From NCBI GenBank assembly GCA_029934755.1, contig JAOZLQ010000054.1, positions 1 through 13,181 of the forward strand: 13,181 bases of DNA, given 5' to 3'. Shown here piece by piece: positions 7,213-13,181 of the stretch. This DNA is from Desulfuromusa sp. (GTDB lineage Bacteria > Desulfobacterota > Desulfuromonadia > Desulfuromonadales > Geopsychrobacteraceae). The first letter of the stretch is position 1, and the number at the start of each line of letters is the position of its first letter. The position numbers were made by a program, and so were the translations under genes. The notes under the pieces were generated by a model that saw only the letters and a program-made list of their open reading frames with translations, was not told the DNA's origin and searched no databases.

Positions 7213-10200
7213 TCAGGCAACTCCGGTCAACTTATTGCGCTGGAATGTGGTATTCAAGGATGCATCAATCACACATTCATAGTTTTCTATCCGGGCAACC
7301 AATAGATTTTTACGGGTATCAATAAACTCGATATTGGCAATCGCCCGATGATGATTCTGTGCAGTCAACTGGATCCGTATTTCGACACCATTTTCAGGAA
7401 AATCCTGTTGATATTGACGGTAACGTCCAGCAAAAACTGGTAAAGAACCCGCTTGATATTGTTCAAAGCTCCACAAAATCAACATTTGAAAGCTACCGTC
7501 CAGTACCAGCGGATCAGCAAGCCAAGAATTACGCAAAGGCTGCTCAATCCAGCGGCTTGGCAGTGGTGCCCGATTCACCAGAGCACTAATTCCATCAGCA
7601 GAAACACCAAGTACTTTACGGATTCCTTGAAAAACATCCCCATGAAAAAGACGGTCTGGTTGGTAAATCTCACTATCTGGATGTGGATATTCTGATAAGG
7701 TCAACTTCTCAGTGGCTGTTTTCCGCTCAGGCAAGCGGGAAGCAAGGACAATTTTCGCCCGGGCATGAGTCACTGACTGCCCCTGGCTATTGACACTGGA
7801 GAGCTCCACCGGAACAACGTGTACTCCATCACCCTTAATTGTCTTACCGGTCATCACCTGTAGGGGAACACTCTGTTGCGATTCAAGGGTCACCCCTTTA
7901 AGGATGCGTAGATCGTTGAATCCCTGGAATTTCAACCCCGGATTATTGTGAATAGCACCATGAGCCAGCCACTCAATAATAATGGCCATGGGCAAAACCG
8001 CTTTACCATCCATAACATGTGACTTTAGAAATGGATACTGATCAACATCAAGATCAAGATCAAATGCCTTGGAAACACAGACATTGTGTGGTGGCTCAGA
8101 CAACTCTGCAACGGTCTCTTCAACTTCTCCACCCGAAATAATCAGTTCAACTGGACCACCCGGAGGTGTTGAAAGTTCGTTGACCAGATAATCAGCACCC
8201 GCCTGAAGATCGATCACATCGATTCCTTCCTGGGCAAAAATCTTTTTCAGTGCAGGAGTTACCATTCCCCCATCCCAAGGACCCCAATTCAACGAAAGAA
8301 CCCGACAATCTGGTCGCAATTCAGCCTGTTGATCAGCAATTTTATTAAGAATTTCATTGGCAACAGCATAGTCAACTTGTCCGATTCTCCCAAAACGTCC
8401 AGTTGAGGATGAAAACATCACCATGATTTTCAGTTGATCCTCATCAACACCTTTTAGGAGCGTCCGCAATCCATCAACTTTAGTAGAATAAACTTGCTCA
8501 AATTGTTCTGTTGTTTTCTCTATTATCAATTTATCAGCCAGTACCCCGGCACCATGGATCAATCCCCTGACCGGGCCATATTGTTTCCGCATTTCATCAA
8601 TCAGAGAATTAAATGCCTGTTGATCACGCAAATCAACGGAACGATAAATTGCCGTTCCTCCGGATTTCAAAATCCGCTCCAGAGTGGAACTAATTTCCCT
8701 TGCCGCCATTATCTGCTGATATTGACGTGCGACATCTAGCGGTTTCAAAGGGACATCAGAATGAGCCACCAGAGATTTTTTTATCTCACCCTCTGTTTGT
8801 AACTCAGCCAGCCATGCAGGTTCAGCGTCAGGGATCGGGGTACGTCCCAGCAGCAACAAAGTGGCCTGAGTTGCGGTACTGAGTGCAACAGCAACTTCCG
8901 CTGTCACCCCTCGACCACCACCACTGATAACAATCAGATCTCCTGACTCAATCGACACATTGACAAAGCTTTCATCCAACGGTTCCGCAATCAGCTCAAG
9001 GGCATGCAATCCTTGAGTACTGATTCCAACCTCAACGGGGCTTGCGGTGAAGATTTCATTAACAATCGAAGTTGCAGTCGGCAGAATTTCCATCCCCATC
9101 GCCAGGTCAAGGGCTTTACAGTGAATCGCTGGCCACTCCAGCGCAGCTGTTTTACTCAAGCCAGCTAGACCGCCTGAAAGTGAATCATTAATCGACCCAG
9201 CCGTACCAAGACCAAAGTAACCATCCATCCGCGAGACGGTCACGAAAAAAGCACCGCCAAGTTTGGCACTACGGTGCAATGCCGGCTCCACTTTCTGTAA
9301 TAATTTAAAAGTATTGATAAAAAACAGATCATCGGCTCCTTGCAACGGGGCAAGGATAACCAGCCCTGCCAGATTCTCGGGCAGATTGATAGAATCAATA
9401 TCAGCAACAGAAATCTTACGAGGAATCAGCTGACGATCAGTTAAGCGAGAACAGACAGAATCCGACAAAGTTGAACCATCATCAGTAATCCAAACTTCTG
9501 CACCTACAGCAAATTCAAATTCCCTGGATGCCCTTTTCTGCGGCAAAGAAACGGGGCGTAAAACCTCCCTTATGATCCCTTTTACCGTATCAGGCTCGGA
9601 GCTAGTCACTACAATTCCCTTGTCATCTAAACTCGATATACTTGCGAGAAAATCAACGATTTGCTCTACAGTCTGCAAGGTGCCCAAATGCTCAGGTTTA
9701 ATTGCTGGAGTGCCCGGCAAACGTTCCTGCAACGCAGAAAGGATTTCCACCCGTTTAATCGAATCGATTCCCAGATCGGTATCCAAAGCCATTTCCAATT
9801 CGAGCATCTCTACTGGATAACCGGTTTTCTCAGCTATGACATCAAGTAACACAGACGAAACCTGCTGACGATCGACTTGTCCCATTTGTGGTAGCTCCGA
9901 TGGGATAGTTGGAGTGTCTTGCTGCCCACTCTGACACAAATGATCAATAATTTGCCCTAACGTTTGTAGCACTCCAAGATCTTCAGGTCGCACCGCCGGA
10001 AGGTCTGGTAGTTGCTCCTGCAACGCAGAGAGAATTTCCACCCGTTTGATCGAATCAATTCCCAGATCGGTATCCAGAGCCATTTCCAATTCGAGCATCT
10101 CTACTGGATAACCGGTTTTCTCGGCAACCACTCCCAATAAAGTAGAAGCAACAGACTCCCGATCAACCAGACCGCCTTGTGGTGGCGCTGTCATTGTAGG

Positions 10201-13181
10201 GATACGCTGTTGCTCTTCCTGACACAGATGATCGATAATTTGCTCTAACGTTTGTAGCACTCCAAGATCTTCAGGTCGCACCGCCGGAAGGTCTGGTAGT
10301 TGCTCCTGCAACGCAGAGAGAATTTCCACCCGTTTGATCGAATCAATTCCCAGATCGGTATCCAGAGCCATTTCCAATTCGAGCATCTCTACTGGATAAC
10401 CGGTTTTCTCGGCAACCACTCCCAGCAATACTGCTGAAACCTGATCTTTATCAGCTCCAATTGTGGTTGATTGCACCGCAACCGAAGCAGACATTCCTGA
10501 GGTCAAATATTCTACAATCTGCCCCAGAGTTTGCAGGGCACCAAGATCCTCAGGACGAATGGTTGGGGCTGATGGCAATTTTTCTTGCAACGCCGAAAGA
10601 ATTTCCACCCGTTTAATCGAATCGATTCCCAGATCAGTATCCAGAGCCATTTCCAGCTCCAGCATTTCCACCGGATAACCAGTTTTTTCAGCAATAATAT
10701 CAAGTAATAGCGGCGCTACATGCTCATTTCCAGAGACAACTTCAGGTTCAGATATGGGGCTGTCAGTTGCAACATTCAACGGCGTACGGGGTGCGGTGAT
10801 AGGTTCAACAGGCGGAGATACCTTTGCTGCAGAAGTTACAACATTAGCAGTGATAGATGGGCCCTGCAGTAACTCGCGCTGCTGATCAACCAGTTGCATA
10901 AATGATTGGGTTGCCACCTGCTGTCCTTCAAGAAACTGTTGGTGCAACCTAGATGTTTGTTCCTGCAGAGTTTGCAATGCCTGCATACTTTGCTGAGTAA
11001 TACGCAATGCTTCTTGCAGATTACTGGAAGTTGCTGGAGTGATTGAAACTTGATCAGTTGTCTGTAGTTGGGCTGTACTTTTTACTGATTCAACAACAGG
11101 TGCTGTTCCCACAACGGGGTGAACCTCTTTCAATTTCAAAGGAGGCCGTTTCGCCGGAGGCTCATAATAATTGGCACCACAGATAGAAACAGAGATCCCT
11201 TTCTTTTTCTGACTGGATTGTTTTTGTGTGGCAGCAAAACCTTCGTCCCAAAGCGATAATTTAATCGGGTTACCTAAGGCTGATAGTTTTGCCAGCATCC
11301 TTGCCAGATCATGAATCCCGGAACGTTTACCATTGGATGAATCAAGGGCAATAGCCTGATATTTCCGATCTCCAAGAATCGCCTTAACCATCCCGGTTAA
11401 GCGCCCACCTGGGCCAACTTCCAGGAAGGTTCTGACTCCTGCCTGATACATATTCTCAATTTCGGAGACAAAATCGACCGGGTTGGCTAATTGTTCCGCC
11501 AGCAATTCTCTGATCGCAGCCGCTGAGCTTGGATAGACCGCTCCGGTAGTATTGGAAAATACATTTTTGCGAGAGTCCTTAAAATCTACAGTCTTAAGTT
11601 TTTCAGCAAAGGGGTGCGCTGCGGCAGCAATCAGCTTACTGTGAAAAGCTGCTGAAACCGCCAGCTGTTTATTGCTGATCCCTCTTTGGTTTAATAGATC
11701 AATAGCTTTTTCTATTTCAGCTGTATCTCCGGACAATACAGCCTGTTCTGGGGTATTACGATTGGCCAATACCAGATCCAGTTTTTCCTCAGCCAGAAAG
11801 TTTTCAACCAACTCCAGAGGCGCAGAAACTGCCACCATCGACCCACGATCACCAGCACCGGCAGCCATCAATTCACCGCGGAGCCGAGACAAGTCATATA
11901 AATTATCAGTAGTAAATACCTCGGCTGCACAAAGGGCAGTTAATTCGCCGTAACTATGCCCAGCGACAGACTCTGCCGCAACACCAAAGCGCGCCAAGAC
12001 CCGTCCCGCCGCCAAGCTGATTGCACCTAAAGCTGGTTGTGCAGCCTCAGTCGCCTGTAGCGCAGCGGCAACATTCTCTTTACCTTTCTGGTCAAACTGG
12101 TGAGGAGGATAAATTTTGTCAGTCAAATCACCAAATGATGAGTCAGTATTTTCAGCAAAGGCATGGTCGGCATCCTGTAGGGTTGCAAGAAATTCCGGAA
12201 ATTGCAGGGCCAGGCCTTTCAACATCCCTGGATACTGCGCTCCCTGACCAGGGAATAGAAGTGCATTGGTGCCGCTAAATTCATCAGCAGCATAATAGAT
12301 ACCGTCAGGTGTTTCCCAAAACTGTTGATCTTGATTCTTCTCCAGCATCGCACCGGCATTCTTCAGTTGGCCGGCTCGATTGGTTTGGTCTTTTTCAATA
12401 ACCAGGATAAGACGTTTGGGGTCAGATTCTTTATACTGCTGTCGTTTTCTGTCGGCATCTAATCGTAGTTGCGACCAGTCACCAACACTGGGAAAATCAT
12501 GTAAAGCTTTGGTCAAACCAGCATTGTCTGCAGCAGAGAATGGGACGATTTGAACATTGCCGTCCCAATCAACCACTTGCTTTTCAGGCTGATGCTCTTC
12601 CAACAAACAATGAAAATTGCTGCCGCCAAAACCAAGGGCACTGACCCCGGCACGGCGGGGGTGATTACCTCGCGTAATCCAAGGTCGTGCTTCAGTGTTC
12701 ACATAAAATGGAGTATTGGCAGCAGTAAGACTCTCGGCCGGTTTATTAACTTTAATCGTCGGCGGTAAAACCTTGTGATACAGCGCCAGACTTGCTTTAA
12801 TTAATCCAGCAACCCCGGCTGCCGCTTTAGCATGGCCAATCTGTGACTTGATTGAACCCAGAGCACACCACGGTTTTTCAGCCTGACCGAATACGTCATG
12901 CAGAGCAGTAACCTCAACGGCATCCCCGACTCTGGTTCCAGTTCCATGCCCCTCAATTAACTCCACCGTTTCGGGTGTTACCTTACCCTGCTGATAAGCA
13001 CGTCGGAGCGATTTTGCCTGCCCCTTGGCACTAGGTTCATATATCGCTGAGCCACGTCCATCACTTGAAGCACCGATCCCTTTGATCACCGCATAGATAT
13101 TGTCACCATCCCGTTCGGCATCTTCCAATCGTTTCAAAACGACAATACCCAACCCCTCGCCCAATGTGGTTCCATCGGTAT
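7213..13181 (-). CDS. pfaA: PfaA-like polyunsaturated lipid synthase subunit (KS-MAT-4xACP-KR-DH), partial at 5' end
   Basis: The frame is open through 13181, so the N-terminus and the KS active-site Cys are outside the window. Residues here are numbered from Leu at 13164. Domains in order: KS remainder 1-190 with His73 (HGTGT), Lys106 and His111 (KSQIGH); malonyl acyltransferase ~298-605 with GQGAQ, GHSYGE (Ser404), Arg429 and AFHS (His508); Gln-rich helical linker ~714-770; four ACPs with DSI serines at 849, 942, 1038 and 1135; KR with a structural half ~1210-1400 and a catalytic half ~1405-1640 (GGGRGV nucleotide loop; Lys1562, the FSSS serine, Tyr1599, Asn1603); and a C-terminal polyketide-type DH with HVMDGKAVLP (His1716) and DGSFQ (Asp1889, Gln1893). 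This is the PfaA plan: it carries the growing chain, extends it with malonyl units and does the beta-keto reduction. The TTG at 13164 is inside the KS and is not a start. PfaA is well supported; the alternative is a homologous secondary-lipid synthase making a different product. Confidence 0.93.
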   Translation of the reverse strand, partial: TDGTTLGEGLGIVVLKRLEDAERDGDNIYAVIKGIGASSDGRGSAIYEPSAKGQAKSLRRAYQQGKVTPETVELIEGHGTGTRVGDAVEVTALHDVFGQAEKPWCALGSIKSQIGHAKAAAGVAGLIKASLALYHKVLPPTIKVNKPAESLTAANTPFYVNTEARPWITRGNHPRRAGVSALGFGGSNFHCLLEEHQPEKQVVDWDGNVQIVPFSAADNAGLTKALHDFPSVGDWSQLRLDADRKRQQYKESDPKRLILVIEKDQTNRAGQLKNAGAMLEKNQDQQFWETPDGIYYAADEFSGTNALLFPGQGAQYPGMLKGLALQFPEFLATLQDADHAFAENTDSSFGDLTDKIYPPHQFDQKGKENVAAALQATEAAQPALGAISLAAGRVLARFGVAAESVAGHSYGELTALCAAEVFTTDNLYDLSRLRGELMAAGAGDRGSMVAVSAPLELVENFLAEEKLDLVLANRNTPEQAVLSGDTAEIEKAIDLLNQRGISNKQLAVSAAFHSKLIAAAAHPFAEKLKTVDFKDSRKNVFSNTTGAVYPSSAAAIRELLAEQLANPVDFVSEIENMYQAGVRTFLEVGPGGRLTGMVKAILGDRKYQAIALDSSNGKRSGIHDLARMLAKLSALGNPIKLSLWDEGFAATQKQSSQKKKGISVSICGANYYEPPAKRPPLKLKEVHPVVGTAPVVESVKSTAQLQTTDQVSITPATSSNLQEALRITQQSMQALQTLQEQTSRLHQQFLEGQQVATQSFMQLVDQQRELLQGPSITANVVTSAAKVSPPVEPITAPRTPLNVATDSPISEPEVVSGNEHVAPLLLDIIAEKTGYPVEMLELEMALDTDLGIDSIKRVEILSALQEKLPSAPTIRPEDLGALQTLGQIVEYLTSGMSASVAVQSTTIGADKDQVSAVLLGVVAEKTGYPVEMLELEMALDTDLGIDSIKRVEILSALQEQLPDLPAVRPEDLGVLQTLEQIIDHLCQEEQQRIPTMTAPPQGGLVDRESVASTLLGVVAEKTGYPVEMLELEMALDTDLGIDSIKRVEILSALQEQLPDLPAVRPEDLGVLQTLGQIIDHLCQSGQQDTPTIPSELPQMGQVDRQQVSSVLLDVIAEKTGYPVEMLELEMALDTDLGIDSIKRVEILSALQERLPGTPAIKPEHLGTLQTVEQIVDFLASISSLDDKGIVVTSSEPDTVKGIIREVLRPVSLPQKRASREFEFAVGAEVWITDDGSTLSDSVCSRLTDRQLIPRKISVADIDSINLPENLAGLVILAPLQGADDLFFINTFKLLQKVEPALHRSAKLGGAFFVTVSRMDGYFGLGTAGSINDSLSGGLAGLSKTAALEWPAIHCKALDLAMGMEILPTATSIVNEIFTASPVEVGISTQGLHALELIAEPLDESFVNVSIESGDLIVISGGGRGVTAEVAVALSTATQATLLLLGRTPIPDAEPAWLAELQTEGEIKKSLVAHSDVPLKPLDVARQYQQIMAAREISSTLERILKSGGTAIYRSVDLRDQQAFNSLIDEMRKQYGPVRGLIHGAGVLADKLIIEKTTEQFEQVYSTKVDGLRTLLKGVDEDQLKIMVMFSSSTGRFGRIGQVDYAVANEILNKIADQQAELRPDCRVLSLNWGPWDGGMVTPALKKIFAQEGIDVIDLQAGADYLVNELSTPPGGPVELIISGGEVEETVAELSEPPHNVCVSKAFDLDLDVDQYPFLKSHVMDGKAVLPMAIIIEWLAHGAIHNNPGLKFQGFNDLRILKGVTLESQQSVPLQVMTGKTIKGDGVHVVPVELSSVNSQGQSVTHARAKIVLASRLPERKTATEKLTLSEYPHPDSEIYQPDRLFHGDVFQGIRKVLGVSADGISALVNRAPLPSRWIEQPLRNSWLADPLVLDGSFQMLILWSFEQYQAGSLPVFAGRYRQYQQDFPENGVEIRIQLTAQNHHRAIANIEFIDTRKNLLVARIENYECVIDASLNTTFQRNKLTGVA
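7221..7224 (-). promoter_or_regulatory. Ribosome binding site of the PfaC-like gene inside the end of the PfaA-like gene
   Basis: Minus-strand GGAG lies within the last codons of the upstream gene, 10 bases before the ATG at 7210-7208. The upstream TGA (7215-7213) is separated from this ATG by only 2 bases. Translation of the two megasynthase subunits is therefore probably coupled, which would help keep them near equal amounts. Confidence 0.55.
9957..10136 (-). repeat. 180-bp perfect direct repeat, copy in ACP3
   Basis: This stretch is base-for-base identical to 10245-10424, at an offset of 288 bp. It covers most of ACP3, from the VVAEKTGYPVEM segment to the LGVLQTL segment. Identity includes third codon positions. 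It ends at a C/T mismatch at 9956 and an A/G mismatch at 10137. Confidence 0.95.
10245..10424 (-). repeat. 180-bp perfect direct repeat, copy in ACP2
   Basis: This is the partner of 9957-10136 and lies in ACP2. ACP1 and ACP4 encode nearly the same protein but differ at many synonymous sites. They share only shorter exact blocks with this pair, such as about 44 bp with ACP4 around 9788-9831. Confidence 0.95.
10855..11025 (-). other. Gln-rich helical linker before the ACP array
   Basis: Residues ~714-770 of the PfaA-like protein are rich in Gln, Leu and Ala and contain no Pro or Gly apart from a single Gly. They include a HQQFLEGQQ motif and are predicted to form a long helix or coiled coil. 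Similar Gln-rich helices precede the ACP arrays of known PfaA proteins. It probably spaces the ACPs from the MAT or mediates self-association. Confidence 0.6.

Larger units (their letters stand above)
9643..10728 (-). repeat. Array of four tandem acyl carrier protein domains
   Basis: Four ACPs at about 10728-10498, 10449-10222, 10161-9934 and 9870-9643 each carry an identical core DTDLGIDSIKRVEILSAL, in which Ser is the phosphopantetheine site. The serines are 93, 96 and 97 residues apart, joined by short Pro/Thr/Gln-rich linkers of about 15-25 residues. Multiple tandem ACPs are the hallmark of PfaA-type synthases; known members carry roughly four to nine, so this array is at the short end. 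The array needs activation by a PfaE/Sfp-type phosphopantetheinyl transferase, not seen in the window. Confidence 0.95.

Noticed and set aside
9643..10728. Regularly spaced repeats as a CRISPR array or mobile-element remnant
   Set aside because: The units are about 280-290 bp apart, stay in frame and each encodes a complete ACP with the DSI serine. They are protein domain repeats; no transposase or terminal inverted repeats are present.
13162..13164. TTG as start of the PfaA-like gene
   Set aside because: The frame is open upstream to the window edge and encodes TDGTTLGEGLG, which is internal KS sequence. The true start is outside the window.

Overview
All three genes lie on the minus strand in one tightly packed block, and together they look like the core of a Pfa-type polyunsaturated (or secondary) lipid synthase. 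These are iterative type I fatty-acid/polyketide synthases that build long-chain polyunsaturated acyl chains (such as EPA, DHA or polyunsaturated alkanes) de novo and without oxygen. The transcription order, read from high to low coordinates, is a PfaA-like megasynthase whose 5' end lies outside the window, then a complete PfaC-like megasynthase, then the first 91 codons of a dihydrolipoamide-dehydrogenase-like flavoprotein that continues past base 1.

Layout. Bases 13181-7213: PfaA-like protein with domain order KS (C-terminal part only), malonyl acyltransferase (MAT), helical Gln-rich linker, four tandem ACPs, ketoreductase (structural and catalytic halves), and a polyketide-type dehydratase (DH). 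Bases 7210-290: PfaC-like protein of 2306 residues with domain order KS, chain-length-factor (CLF, a KS homologue without its catalytic Cys), PfaB-like acyltransferase, linker, and four hotdog folds (two DH units, each a degenerate plus a catalytic hotdog). Bases 273-1: N-terminus of a flavin disulfide reductase. Gaps are 2 bp and 16 bp, so there is no stretch without a gene and no room for an internal promoter or terminator. I found no RNA gene, mobile element or CRISPR array.

How the parts would work together (family knowledge): MAT loads malonyl units onto the ACP array, the KS and KS/CLF pairs condense, the KR reduces, and the PfaA DH and PfaC hotdogs dehydrate and isomerise. An enoyl reductase (PfaD in known systems) and a phosphopantetheinyl transferase (PfaE) are needed but are not in the window. 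Two points stand out. The acyltransferase that is a separate protein (PfaB) in Shewanella-type clusters is fused into the PfaC-like protein here. The next gene is a disulfide-reductase flavoprotein rather than a PfaD-type reductase. There is also a perfect 180-bp direct repeat inside the ACP array.

Organism: a bacterium of moderate, slightly AT-leaning base composition. The fused architecture and cluster content would fit a marine or sediment proteobacterium or a deltaproteobacterial (Desulfobacterota-type) lineage, but the sequence alone does not settle this.
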